Made by a program: the position numbers and the translations under genes | The notes under the pieces: generated by a model | Seen by the model: only the letters and a program-made list of their open reading frames with translations | Told to the model about the DNA's origin: nothing | Database searches by the model: none | Assembly (NCBI RefSeq): GCF_019236475.1 | Contig: NZ_JAFAIX010000004.1 | Span: 1 to 64,000 of the forward strand | From: Chitinophaga sp. | GTDB taxonomy: Bacteria; Bacteroidota; Bacteroidia; Chitinophagales; Chitinophagaceae | Length of the DNA stretch: 64,000 nt | Direction of reading: 5' to 3' | Shown here: positions 44,802-53,242 of the stretch, in pieces | How positions within the stretch are numbered: position 1 is the first letter of the stretch | How the letters are laid out: each line of letters starts with the position of its first letter

Positions 44802-46089
44802 TATCAAGGGTTATTAAAGTTGTAAAATCTCCCAAAAATGGAATGGCACCATATTTCCCTTGGATATAATCCTTCTCAAGAGATGCATTATTCCTTACGC
44901 CCTTCAATTCAACAAGCGTATAAAGATGGCTCGCTCCATATCTGTCCTTCTCCACAAAATCAATTTGATCCCTTCTTAGCAATTCTGAAGATAATAAATT
45001 GGTATCATGCGTGATAAAGATAATCTGGGCGTTGGGGTTTTGGGAAGAATTAAATAATTCCACAATTTTTTTGGTTAATAGTGGATGGAACCTCGCATCG
45101 AATTCATCGATAATCAGGGTGGAACCTTCTTTGAGGGAACGATAAATAAATGGGCTCAATTCAAACATCTTTCTCGTTCCTTCTGATTCTTGCAGTCCAA
45201 AGGAGAAGCGGCTTAGTCCATCAGATTCTAAGTTAGCATTGTATTTAGTTCTACTGGACACAATTATTTTTCTCTTTTTCAATGCATTCTTCACTTCAAT
45301 CTCCCAGCTTTCAGGTATATCCTCGCTGGCAATTTCGACCGTATCTAGATCTTCAATTCCTACATCTGCATTTTTTAAAAAATCTAAGATGAATTTCTTT
45401 TGAACCGCATCACTTAATGCATTTCCAGCAGCTCCATACATTCCACTATGGCCCAACCCACTAATAATGGTAATCTCTGATAAGGACTGAATAATCCTCT
45501 TCGATAATTTACCAAAACCAAAAGATGCTAATGATGATAGAAATAAAGAATTATTTCTAAAAATTTGATCATTATTATCTCCATCCATTAGAGACATGGA
45601 TTTGTATCCTTCCTCAAAATGCTTTTGATTAATAGTGATGATTTTATCCTCCTCTCTAATGAATAAAGGTTGTTCTCTTTTGTTCGGGGTAGAAAATAAC
45701 CATTCACTCTTAATAGATTCGGCATCTGCTTCAAATCCGTATCTGTATCGCGTGTTTTCTAGTCTAAAAATAATTTGAAAGAAAGAGGGTTTCTCTGATG
45801 TTTCTGTGGAAAGTTCAAATGACATGATTCTCTCAAGCGCTCTATCATCTTTGACAGATTCCATGACAGTCTTGATAAAAGCACCTATTGCCTTAATAAT
45901 ATTGCTCTTACCGCTCGCATTTGCACCATAAATAGCTTTCGCCTTTAACAGTTGTACATCTTCGTTTACACTAATGACATTATCTATATCCAGAGAAGGG
46001 TGGAAGGATTTGATCTTTGCAGCGGTCATCTTTAAAGTCTGGATATCCTTGAATGACCAAAAGTTTCCAAAGCTAAATTCTTCAATCAT
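44794..46089 (-). CDS. rloA: AAA15-type ATPase, RloA/AbiLi-like
   Basis: A 431-residue ATPase of the abortive-infection-linked AAA15/COG1106 group. The N-terminus FGNFWSFKDIQTLKM, Walker A GANASGKS (55-62), an SMC-like signature region around RKMFELSP and the Walker B STLIIDEFDARFHPLL with later FITHDTNLL are all in place. In AbiL- and PARIS-like systems this ATPase binds a Toprim nuclease subunit and triggers it on phage infection. Here the next gene is that subunit, overlapping by 8 bases. The region is markedly more AT-rich than its flanks, suggesting acquisition by transfer. Confidence 0.88.
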   Translation of the reverse strand: MIEEFSFGNFWSFKDIQTLKMTAAKIKSFHPSLDIDNVISVNEDVQLLKAKAIYGANASGKSNIIKAIGAFIKTVMESVKDDRALERIMSFELSTETSEKPSFFQIIFRLENTRYRYGFEADAESIKSEWLFSTPNKREQPLFIREEDKIITINQKHFEEGYKSMSLMDGDNNDQIFRNNSLFLSSLASFGFGKLSKRIIQSLSEITIISGLGHSGMYGAAGNALSDAVQKKFILDFLKNADVGIEDLDTVEIASEDIPESWEIEVKNALKKRKIIVSSRTKYNANLESDGLSRFSFGLQESEGTRKMFELSPFIYRSLKEGSTLIIDEFDARFHPLLTKKIVELFNSSQNPNAQIIFITHDTNLLSSELLRRDQIDFVEKDRYGASHLYTLVELKGVRNNASLEKDYIQGKYGAIPFLGDFTTLITLDNA

Positions 46090-46121
46090 ATTCTCTTATT
46101 TTATTTTTTGCTGAATTTATG

Positions 46122-46129
46122 CAAAATTA
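46122..46129 (-). promoter_or_regulatory. -7 box of the rloAB operon
   Basis: TAATTTTG on the minus strand fits TAnnTTTG, 33 bases before the rloA ATG. No clear -33 element was seen. Confidence 0.5.
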
Positions 46130-46220
46130 AGAATAAGGATTGAAAAGTGGTTCATTTTTAGCTTTTTTATGCCATTTTATAAGTTTTTTGAAGTAAATGT
46201 AGTATGTATTTTATTTATTG

Positions 46221-47204
46221 TTATTTGTACCTCCCTGGCGTCACTCCAAACTTCTTCTTAAACGCTTTATTAAAATGCTGCACCGAAGAATACCCCGTCA
46301 ACAGGGCAATATCATTAATGCTTTTCTCTTTTGCCGCCAGCTCTCGCACTGCCATTTCCAGCCGCTTATCACCTAGGTATCCGAAAACCGTGTTGCCAAA
46401 CATTTCCTTAAACCCGTTTTTTAACTTAAACAGGTTAATTCCTGCAATACGGGAAAGCTCCGCCAAGCTAGGAGGGGCGTCCATATGCTCCAACAGGTAC
46501 TCACGGGCGAAGACAATTCTCTCTTTATCGTAATCGGTTTTGATGATTTTATGACTGTCAGCGCGATTCCTATGATAAGCATCGGCTTGAAGGACTAACA
46601 ACTCCAGGCATTTGGAGAAAAGGTACATCTGCCTGATACCACCTGTATACGGACAATTTCGTATATCCTCAATCGTTTGTGCCAGTTGGCCATCGATGTA
46701 TAGATTTTCTGGAGAAAAAGCGCAAGGGTAGCCGCTGGTGATCAATGATCCAAAGTGCTGCAAGGATTCATTGGAATCTTTTATCAGCTCCAGGAACTTC
46801 TCCACCTTGTACTGCACCATAAAAATAATCAACTTGGAATCATGACTTTTAATGATACCATGACTTTGTGGGGCATAAATTAAATTGTGTGTATAGTTGC
46901 CTAACGGAAAATCTTTCCCATATACATGAATGTCTGTACTCACTTCTCCACGCAGATTGAAATATTGGGTCACCAAGTCTAGATCGGCTTTCCATTCAAA
47001 ATGCATATCCTTTTTGAAGTTCCATTCAGAGTAGCCGATACGAATGCCATCAAACCAACAATTCTGCGACTGTAACTCCATCTCAGGAGTAACGAAACTG
47101 ATATTCTTCTCCGTTAATCCAGGAGAATTATATCCGTCTTGCACATAGCTGTTGGCAAACAACGATTCCAGTGTATCCGTTCCCGTGAGTACATTTTCGC
47201 CCAT
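46221..47204 (-). CDS. AraC-family regulator, PchR-like
   Basis: A 327-residue regulator. The N-terminal ~200 residues carry the ligand-binding region; the C-terminal HTH pair is PSLAELSRIAGINLFKLKNGFKEMFGNTVFGYL and KSINDIALLTGYSSVQHFNKAFKKKFGVTPGRY, close to PchR-type proteins, which in other bacteria sense siderophores. No siderophore gene is adjacent, so the target is unknown. It lies 131 bases from the rloA start, in the same direction. The 190-base gap upstream of it (47205-47394) holds nothing I can identify. Confidence 0.9.
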   Translation of the reverse strand: MGENVLTGTDTLESLFANSYVQDGYNSPGLTEKNISFVTPEMELQSQNCWFDGIRIGYSEWNFKKDMHFEWKADLDLVTQYFNLRGEVSTDIHVYGKDFPLGNYTHNLIYAPQSHGIIKSHDSKLIIFMVQYKVEKFLELIKDSNESLQHFGSLITSGYPCAFSPENLYIDGQLAQTIEDIRNCPYTGGIRQMYLFSKCLELLVLQADAYHRNRADSHKIIKTDYDKERIVFAREYLLEHMDAPPSLAELSRIAGINLFKLKNGFKEMFGNTVFGYLGDKRLEMAVRELAAKEKSINDIALLTGYSSVQHFNKAFKKKFGVTPGRYK

Positions 47205-47394
47205 AAAATGATGTGATAGGAGCGTAAAAATAATCGTTTCCCCGCTCCCAAGGAGGACGGCACCGCATATAATCCTGCTGATATAAAAAGTAATCCCTTA
47301 AGTATAAAAGGCTGTTTCATTCCTGCGAACCGTTGTGAGAACCAGGAAACAGGAGAGCTGGCTGTCTCCCGAAAGCTAAAATATAGAAACCCTA

Positions 47395-47847
47395 CTATAG
47401 CGGCATACGTTCATCTAGGATGTTCAGTATTTTGGTCCAACTCTCTTTGGTACGATCTGCATATGGCGCCCATTTGTTATCCATATCATGGGTCAATGTA
47501 AGCGTACAGCCAACTTCCGTAGGTTGTATATCCAGACTAACCATACTGTCGTCCCCGGAATCGATGTCTACACCCCAGCTAAATACCAGGCGTGTAGGCC
47601 GGTCTATCTCCAGGTAGGTACCAATATGGTCCAGCTCCTGATCTCCTCGCTTGACTTTATAGCTAAACTTGCCACCAGGATAGAGATCATTGGTAAGATG
47701 GATAATTTCCTCTTCCCTGACAGAAGGGCCAAACATCCATTTGTCTAGTTTCCAGATATCTGTCCAGGCATCGAAGATGGCTTCGGCGGTATGGTGGAAA
47801 TCCTTCTGTACTTGTATTGAAAAGGTATTGTCGGATGTTTGTTCCAT
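47395..47847 (-). CDS. SRPBCC/AHSA1-like protein
   Basis: A 150-residue START-fold protein: VQKDFHHTAEAIFDAWTDIWKLDKWMFGPS at the start, then GGKFSYKVKRGDQELDHIGTYLEIDRPTRLVFSWG and a C-terminal ESWTKILNILDERM helix. This is the AHSA1/SRPBCC pattern of small ligand-binding or stress proteins. It lies 17 bases after the DUF72 gene, so it is probably the last gene of the leftward run starting at the rhodanese gene. Ligand unknown. Confidence 0.85.
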   Translation of the reverse strand: MEQTSDNTFSIQVQKDFHHTAEAIFDAWTDIWKLDKWMFGPSVREEEIIHLTNDLYPGGKFSYKVKRGDQELDHIGTYLEIDRPTRLVFSWGVDIDSGDDSMVSLDIQPTEVGCTLTLTHDMDNKWAPYADRTKESWTKILNILDERMPL

Positions 47848-47864
47848 ATCAATGAATTTTAAGA

Positions 47865-48602
47865 TTATCGGTGAGACAACATATCCTGTAGCTTCCTGGC
47901 GTTCTCGGCGGCAAAGCCTTGCTGATCATTGTCGAAATAAATATACACATCTTTCTTTTCCTTATTCCAATGTTGGCATCGATACGCCCATTTCCGAAGC
48001 GCAGTTGTACTGTACTTTCCCTGATATTTCCCATCAGGGCCATGGAGCCGGATATACACCCAGTCTGCCGTCACTTCCATTGGAGAAAGCTGTCCGCTCA
48101 GTTCATAAATACAAAAGGCACAATTATATTGTTTCAATAGTGCGTATATGCTGGGAGCCCACCAACTAGGATCTCTGAACTCAAATGCATAACGATACTT
48201 TTGGGGCAACAGGGTAAGAAATGATTGTAAGCGGTCCGGATTAATTTTCCATCTGGGCGGCAACTGCCACAATATAGGACCCGTCTTGGTTTTCAGGTGG
48301 GCGGCATTGGAGATTAATTTGTGAATAGGTTCGGCATCCACCTGCAATTTCTTCATATGCGTGATATACCGACTTCCCTTAATGGCAAAAATAAACGCGC
48401 TGGGAGTAACTGCTTTCCAGTCGCGAAACCTTTCTGGTGGCGGTAGATGATAGAAAGAATTATTTATTTCAACGGTATGAAACGTTTGTGCATAGACGGA
48501 TAATTCATCTGCTTCTTTGATATCTTCCGGGTAGAAGACCCCTTTCCAGTGTTTGTACTGCCACCCGGAAGTGCCTACATATGTCTGGCTGCTGCGTTTC
48601 AT
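47865..48602 (-). CDS. DUF72 family protein
   Basis: A 245-residue TIM-barrel-like protein of the DUF72 (YecE) family: TYVGTSGWQYKHWKGVFYPE near the start, HTVEINNSFYHLPPPERFRDW, then ILWQLPPRWKINPDRL and the end VYIYFDNDQQGFAAENARKLQDML. The conserved YVRLHG-type motif is YIRLHGPDGKY. The function of the family is not settled. It lies 40 bases after the MFS gene and 17 bases before the SRPBCC gene. Confidence 0.9.
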   Translation of the reverse strand: MKRSSQTYVGTSGWQYKHWKGVFYPEDIKEADELSVYAQTFHTVEINNSFYHLPPPERFRDWKAVTPSAFIFAIKGSRYITHMKKLQVDAEPIHKLISNAAHLKTKTGPILWQLPPRWKINPDRLQSFLTLLPQKYRYAFEFRDPSWWAPSIYALLKQYNCAFCIYELSGQLSPMEVTADWVYIRLHGPDGKYQGKYSTTALRKWAYRCQHWNKEKKDVYIYFDNDQQGFAAENARKLQDMLSHR

Positions 48603-48642
48603 AATGAAGAGCCATCAATTTCTGCACCAACCAATCAGCATA

Positions 48643-49884
48643 TTATTTTTTCATCGTTTCTTTCATCCTGATCCATACCACGACTCCGGAAAGGAAGGTG
48701 ACGAATCCTGCAATATGCACTGCCCAGATAAGTCCCAGGAAATGCGCTACGATACCCGCCATCAATGCGCCTACGGCATAACCGATATCTCTCCAAAAAC
48801 GATATACGCCCAGGGATGAAGCTCTCCAGGAGGGATGCGCCGCATCGCTTACTGCTGCCAGCAAGGCCGGGTATACCATGGCAGTACCCATTCCCAAGAA
48901 GACAGACCCCACCAAGCCGGATGTCAATGGGGAGAAGAATTCCAGCCCGATAACGATATGTCCCAATACCTGGACAAACATGCCCCATACGATTAATGGC
49001 TTTCTCCCTATACGATCCGCCAATGGCCCTGTAATAATCTGACCTACGCCCCATACTACCGGATAAACCGCTTTAATCCAACCTACACCTTCCAATCCTA
49101 CACCCATGGAAATAAACAGTAATGGGAAAACGCCCCATGACATGCCATCATTCAAGTTATTGATCAAACCAGCCTGAGAAATGGAAAAGAGATTTTTATT
49201 GCGGAAAGTTGTTTCTTTAAATACCCATAGCAGATTTGGTTTATGCACTTGTTCTCCGGAAGTAGTGGCTGTTACCATGGCAGATTCCAGATGTGCATGC
49301 TGGCGGGTGTCCTTGATCACCAAGATCGACAGTATCAGCCCGGCAATCGTATAAAATATACCGATGTAGAATGGCTGTGGTCTTAATCCGTAGGTGGCAG
49401 CAAGATACCCAGTCAGCAGGGCCGTGAGACCTACAGCGCCATAGCCAGCCGCTTCATTGATACCCATTGCGAAGCCGCGTTTTTTAGGCCCTACCAGGTC
49501 AATTTTCATGTTCACGGTCATAGACCAGGTGAGTCCCTGGCTGACGCCCAAGAGGATGTTGGCCGCAATAATCCAATTCCAGCTAGGGCCCCAGGCCAAA
49601 AGGAAAGGCACTGGCAACCCGATAATCCAACCCAATATCAGTACGCGTTTGCGGGTGTATTTATCCGCCAAAACCCCGGAAATGAGGTTGGTAAAGGCTT
49701 TCACCACGCCAAAGGCAATGATGAAAGAAAAAACTACTATGTCCGATCCAATCTTAAACTCTTCTGTACCTACCAATGGAACAACTGTTCTTTCCAATCC
49801 CACCATTCCACCTACCAGCATATTGACCAGTACGAGTAATGAGAATTGCCTCCAGTTTTCTTTTAATCCTAACTTTATATCCAC
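48643..49884 (-). CDS. MFS transporter
   Basis: A 413-residue inner-membrane protein with 12 predicted helices in two six-helix halves. The MFS motif A region is GVLADKYTRKRVLILGW in the first half and GPLADRIGRKPLIVWGM in the second, with a central loop at about 190-220 (RQHAHLESAMVTATTSGEQVHKPN). The cargo is unknown; linkage to a rhodanese gene and an ArsR-rhodanese operator suggests a sulfur compound or metalloid oxyanion, as inference. It starts 96 bases after the rhodanese gene. The gap has an inverted repeat (GAAATAGC, 49916-49923 and 49930-49937) that could be a leader or internal terminator. Confidence 0.9.
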   Translation of the reverse strand: MDIKLGLKENWRQFSLLVLVNMLVGGMVGLERTVVPLVGTEEFKIGSDIVVFSFIIAFGVVKAFTNLISGVLADKYTRKRVLILGWIIGLPVPFLLAWGPSWNWIIAANILLGVSQGLTWSMTVNMKIDLVGPKKRGFAMGINEAAGYGAVGLTALLTGYLAATYGLRPQPFYIGIFYTIAGLILSILVIKDTRQHAHLESAMVTATTSGEQVHKPNLLWVFKETTFRNKNLFSISQAGLINNLNDGMSWGVFPLLFISMGVGLEGVGWIKAVYPVVWGVGQIITGPLADRIGRKPLIVWGMFVQVLGHIVIGLEFFSPLTSGLVGSVFLGMGTAMVYPALLAAVSDAAHPSWRASSLGVYRFWRDIGYAVGALMAGIVAHFLGLIWAVHIAGFVTFLSGVVVWIRMKETMKK

Positions 49885-49980
49885 TATTGTATGGTTGCTT
49901 TAAATAAAACTACCTGAAATAGCCGTGTAGCTATTTCCGTAGTAACAGGTTGATTTTCTATTTACGAAATGGCCCTGGTA

Positions 49981-50310
49981 TCAGTTCCTACCAAATTTGC
50001 TTTCCCAGGCTTTCATGCCGCCTTCCAGGGAAAGGGCATGGACGCCTCTTTTTATTAATGCTGCTGCCGCTATGAGGCTCAGTCCTCCGGCGCCACAGAT
50101 GGTGACTGCGAGGGTGCCTTCCGGTATATCAATGGCATCCAGTGCGGAATAGTCGCCTTCACGTAGATGGTTATACGCATCTACAAACTGACTGCCTGCT
50201 ATTTGCCATTCTTCTCTTTGTGCTTTCGGACGAATATCCAGCATTGTTACAGCCTTTCCTGTTGCCAGCATTTCGTGCAGTTCTTCCACTGTTATGATAG
50301 GATTGCTCAT
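49981..50310 (-). CDS. single-domain rhodanese
   Basis: A 109-residue rhodanese-like protein. The core TMLDIRPKAQREEWQIAGSQ corresponds to the CH2A region, and the active-site loop is ICGAGGLSLI with Cys72 at the catalytic place; the C-terminal end SLEGGMKAWE is typical. It would carry sulfane sulfur as a cysteine persulfide in the cytoplasm. The loop is not the usual CxxGxRS, so thiosulfate activity is uncertain. A TACCTTTG promoter box and a palindromic operator shared with the ArsR-rhodanese gene lie upstream, so that regulator probably controls it. Confidence 0.85.
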   Translation of the reverse strand: MSNPIITVEELHEMLATGKAVTMLDIRPKAQREEWQIAGSQFVDAYNHLREGDYSALDAIDIPEGTLAVTICGAGGLSLIAAAALIKRGVHALSLEGGMKAWESKFGRN

Positions 50311-50332
50311 GATTTACCTACTTTATTAAACT

Positions 50333-50340
50333 CAAAGGTA
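50333..50340 (-). promoter_or_regulatory. -7 box of the rhodanese gene
   Basis: TACCTTTG on the minus strand, 22 bases before the ATG at 50310. The operator at 50350-50383 covers the expected -33 position. Confidence 0.65.
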
Positions 50341-50349
50341 GGAAATAAT

Positions 50350-50383
50350 ATCAACTATTCAATAATTTCATTGAATAGTTGAT
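50350..50383. promoter_or_regulatory. palindromic operator, ArsR-rhodanese regulon
   Basis: A perfect 14-base inverted repeat (ATCAACTATTCAAT, spacer of 6, complement). The core CTATTCAAT-N6-ATTGAATAG recurs upstream of the ArsR-rhodanese gene at 54041-54064 with the same spacer. Its overlap with the promoter suggests repression. Confidence 0.75.
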
Positions 50384-50463
50384 TTATCGGGAGATGAAAG
50401 TCGCTTTGATTATATAAGTCACTTAAAACCAGGGAGTGGTGAATGGGGCTTCTCCAAAAATAG

Positions 50464-50574
50464 AGAGGCCACCTCTTGGGGAGGCGGCCTCTTTATGGGT
50501 TAAGGAAATATTTGGAATAACTAAACAAAGGACGAAAGGCCGTAGACGTTAGGTTAAGTTCAGCCTACGGGTCC
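50464..50574 (+). other. two hairpins in the 50.3-50.7 kb gap, possible small RNA
   Basis: In the 424-base gap 50311-50734, hairpin 1 (AGAGGCCACCTC / GAGGCGGCCTCT, 50464-50492) runs into CTTT, and hairpin 2 (CCGTAG / CTACGG with outer GGAC / GTCC, 50530-50574) runs into TTTTT at 50578-50582. Neither follows an identified gene, so they may belong to a short non-coding transcript. The rest of the gap holds the rhodanese operator and the CTACAA array. Confidence 0.3.
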
Positions 50575-50667
50575 AGGTTTTTCAATTGATTATTTTACTA
50601 TCCTTTCTGTAGATGAACTCTGGTGCAAAAATATATGCTCATGGCGGATTTCATGGATTTTGAGCCT

Positions 50668-50718
50668 CTACAAGGTGACTACACTACATCATTTTTTGCA
50701 TCTACAAAACATCTACAA
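50668..50718. promoter_or_regulatory. phased CTACAA array before the TPR/HTH regulator
   Basis: Copies at 50668, 50679 (CTACAC), 50702 and 50713, spaced 11, 23 and 11 bases. Nearly the same array (11, 22, 11) lies at 53128-53177. A TATTTTTG box at 50723-50730 follows directly, so binding here would probably block or touch the promoter. Confidence 0.65.
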
Positions 50719-50734
50719 ATGTTATTTTTGCCGA

Positions 50735-52672
50735 ATGAACCGTATCCAAAAAAGCCTGGTATTACTATTATGTACCCTGATGGGCTTGTTGTATAAAACT
50801 AACGTGGTTGCCCAAACGGTGGTAGACTCACTACAGAAAGTGTTGGCCCAACCTACGCTCACACCGGAGGAGCAGGTGTTGACCCGGTTAAAATTGAGTC
50901 GTGCCCTATTGAGTACAGACCGCAAAGGCGCCTTGACGAACGCGCAAGTGGCCTTGTCTATGAGTCACTCGTTGAAGGACAGTAAGTATGCCGCACAATC
51001 TCATTCCTCTTTGGTGTCTATTATGTATGGGCAGGAAGATATTAAAGGTGTAAACCAGCAACTGGACAGTGCCTTTCTATTAGCGGAGCAATCCGGCGAT
51101 CCACTCACTATGGAGAATGTTTGGTACCGTAAAGGTTGGATGGAAACGAGAGTGGGCAAGCCACATGAGGCGGTGAAGAGCTTCCAACAAGCCTTGAAAT
51201 TCGGAGAAAAAAGGCCTCCTAACAGTTATACCACCAGCATATATTATAATCTTTCGGCTATTTACGCAGATTGGGACGACCTGGATAACCAGTCCAGATA
51301 CGCGTTTGCCTGCTTGGATGCGGCCAAGCAAGTCCAGGACCCGGATGATATCTGTAATGCCTACCAGGCCGTAGCTACCAGCTATGAGCATAGGTTCGGC
51401 AAGGATAATAATGCGCGGGAACTGTTGGATTCTTCCCTGTATTACAATCGCTTAGCGATTCAATTTTATCAGCAAAACAAGAACCGGATCAGTTTTTCCA
51501 GTACGCTAGGGGTGATTGCTCTCAATACCGCGAATCTCTATGCGGAGTTTTTCCCTCGCAATTTCCGCGATTCCGCCCAACATTATCTGAAGATCGCCCA
51601 GGATATTGGAATTGCTACCAATCAACAGGAAGTAATTGCCAGTAGTTACGGTATGCAAAGCAGCTTCGAGCTAGCGGATGGTCATTATGATGCAGCGGCA
51701 GGATTACTACTAACGGGATTGCATATACTACAGGAATCGCCGGTACCAGATAATAATCTGATGGCGCATTTTATGAGTAGTTTGTCGGAAGTCTCGGAGA
51801 AAAAAGGGGACCTGGCAGGCGCCCTGCATTATGAAAGGGAACATACCAAATACTATGCTGCGGCCTTTGATGCAGAAAAAATGGCCATTGCGAAAAGACT
51901 GGAAGCCCAGTACCAGACCCAACAAAGAGAACAACAACTGCTAACATTGCAGGAAAAAGCGGCTTTCAATAAGAAACTGAATATTGTCTATATCATATTA
52001 ATCATCGCTTCTATATTGGCGTTGATCTTCCTGTTCCGATCTTACCATTTTCACCTCAAATCCACTATTCAGCAGCAGGCATTGTTGGAAAAAGAAAAGC
52101 AGGATGCCGTATTACAGGTGCGTCTGAAAGAGGAAGAAGCAAAAACATTGGAGTTGGAAAAACAGGAAGCTGCCCTTCAAGCACAGTTGCAAAGCGAGGC
52201 GGCAGCCCGATCATTGGCGGAGCAGCAATTGATACAGGCGCAGAAGGAGCAACTCCAGAAAGACTTACTGGCGGGCACTTTGCAAGTGGAACAAAAGAAT
52301 GAACTGCTGCAAACCCTCCAAGCCAAATTGCAAGAGAAATCTGGCGACCGTAACCTGATTGGGCAGATCAATCGTATGATAGACCAGGATCGGCGGATGG
52401 ATGAGGATTTTGAAACGGCGAAAACAGAATTGGAAAATATTCATCCGGAGTTCTTCTCCCGATTACAATTGAAGGCGAATAATAGTCTTACCAGACTTGA
52501 TTTAAAGCATTGTTCTTATATATCTATGGGGTTGTCGACCAAGGAAATTTCTTCGAGGTTGGGAGTGGCGCCTAAGAGTATCTTGATGTCGCGGTATCGA
52601 ATCAAACAGAAGCTGGGACTGGGGAAAGACGAGGGGCTGGATGCCTATTTGATGAAAGAAGCAGGTAATTAA
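50735..52672 (+). CDS. membrane TPR regulator with C-terminal HTH
   Basis: A 645-residue protein, start at 50735, where MNRIQKSLVLLLCTLMGLLYKTNVVAQ makes a signal sequence. TPR-like helices fill about residues 30-390, a membrane segment lies at about 413-436 (VYIILIIASILALIFLF), a Gln/Glu/Leu-rich coiled coil at about 440-560, and a LuxR-type HTH near the end (CSYISMGLSTKEISSRLGVAPKSILMSRYRIKQKLGL). This layout is a Bacteroidota one-component sensor: periplasmic TPR input, cytoplasmic DNA-binding output. The phased CTACAA array just upstream is a likely autoregulatory site. Confidence 0.85.
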   Translation: MNRIQKSLVLLLCTLMGLLYKTNVVAQTVVDSLQKVLAQPTLTPEEQVLTRLKLSRALLSTDRKGALTNAQVALSMSHSLKDSKYAAQSHSSLVSIMYGQEDIKGVNQQLDSAFLLAEQSGDPLTMENVWYRKGWMETRVGKPHEAVKSFQQALKFGEKRPPNSYTTSIYYNLSAIYADWDDLDNQSRYAFACLDAAKQVQDPDDICNAYQAVATSYEHRFGKDNNARELLDSSLYYNRLAIQFYQQNKNRISFSSTLGVIALNTANLYAEFFPRNFRDSAQHYLKIAQDIGIATNQQEVIASSYGMQSSFELADGHYDAAAGLLLTGLHILQESPVPDNNLMAHFMSSLSEVSEKKGDLAGALHYEREHTKYYAAAFDAEKMAIAKRLEAQYQTQQREQQLLTLQEKAAFNKKLNIVYIILIIASILALIFLFRSYHFHLKSTIQQQALLEKEKQDAVLQVRLKEEEAKTLELEKQEAALQAQLQSEAAARSLAEQQLIQAQKEQLQKDLLAGTLQVEQKNELLQTLQAKLQEKSGDRNLIGQINRMIDQDRRMDEDFETAKTELENIHPEFFSRLQLKANNSLTRLDLKHCSYISMGLSTKEISSRLGVAPKSILMSRYRIKQKLGLGKDEGLDAYLMKEAGN

Positions 52673-52677
52673 AACAA

Positions 52678-52716
52678 TAAAACGGGGCCGCTGCTATAGC
52701 TCGCGGCCCCGTTTTA
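52678..52716. terminator. bidirectional terminator
   Basis: A perfect 14-base stem TAAAACGGGGCCGC / GCGGCCCCGTTTTA between the TPR/HTH regulator and the convergent DUF4870-like gene. Confidence 0.85.
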
Positions 52717-53052
52717 TTAAGCTTCCTGTAAGAAAGCGAATTTGTTTTGGAAGAATTTACCAATTACGGGAATTGGTTTTTGTACACCGTTATTGGCATT
52801 GATGATTCCAAAAACCATAAAGATAATCGGCAATAATCCTGCAATGGATAAAATACCAGCCAGGGCAGCAGGTAAGATCGCAATCACGATACTCAGAGCA
52901 ATACACCACACCATACCAGCGATGGCCAATCCGAGGGCCTGTTCCAGGTGATAGCTTACCAGGCTGCTTTTATTGTCTTTACTTTTCACATATGCTACAA
53001 TCCATCCGATAATTGTGATATAAGCGATCATAGCCCATTGATTTGTTTTCAT
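52717..53052 (-). CDS. DUF4870/Tic20-like membrane protein
   Basis: A 111-residue membrane protein, start at 53052 (MKTNQWAMIAYITIIGWIVAY). The pattern SLVSYHLEQALGLAIAGMVW, three to four hydrophobic helices and the end IPVIGKFFQNKFAFL fit small DUF4870/Tic20-like proteins of Bacteroidota, often named import component proteins. Function is unknown. A TAATTTTG promoter box (53086-53093) is followed upstream by a phased CTACAA array like the one before the TPR/HTH regulator, so that regulator may activate it. Confidence 0.82.
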   Translation of the reverse strand: MKTNQWAMIAYITIIGWIVAYVKSKDNKSSLVSYHLEQALGLAIAGMVWCIALSIVIAILPAALAGILSIAGLLPIIFMVFGIINANNGVQKPIPVIGKFFQNKFAFLQEA

Positions 53053-53085
53053 AGCTGAGGTTTTTTGTTTAAGAATGATTTCCAG

Positions 53086-53093
53086 CAAAATTA
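53086..53093 (-). promoter_or_regulatory. -7 box of the DUF4870-like gene
   Basis: TAATTTTG on the minus strand, 33 bases before the ATG at 53052. The CTACAA array begins 35 bases upstream, an activator-type position. Confidence 0.55.
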
Positions 53094-53127
53094 GATCGCC
53101 GGCCCTTCAGCGCGAAAAATGTAGCTA

Positions 53128-53177
53128 CTACAAGACATCTACAATTTGCAGAAAATAGCGCTACAAAAAAACTACAA
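53128..53177. promoter_or_regulatory. phased CTACAA array before the DUF4870-like gene
   Basis: Perfect CTACAA copies at 53128, 53139, 53161 and 53172, spaced 11, 22 and 11 bases, so all face one side of the helix. The decamer ACATCTACAA (53135-53144) also occurs at 50709-50718 in the matching array. Confidence 0.7.
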
Positions 53178-53242
53178 TGGTTTTATATGATTGATTATAA
53201 ATTAATTGTAAATATGTAAAATGTGCATATTAGTATATGCGT

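Noticed and set aside
50723-50735. Leaderless transcript of the TPR/HTH regulator from TATTTTTG at 50723
   Set aside because: The box is only 4 bases before the ATG, so transcription would start at or after it. I list the box as context only; a real promoter may lie further upstream.
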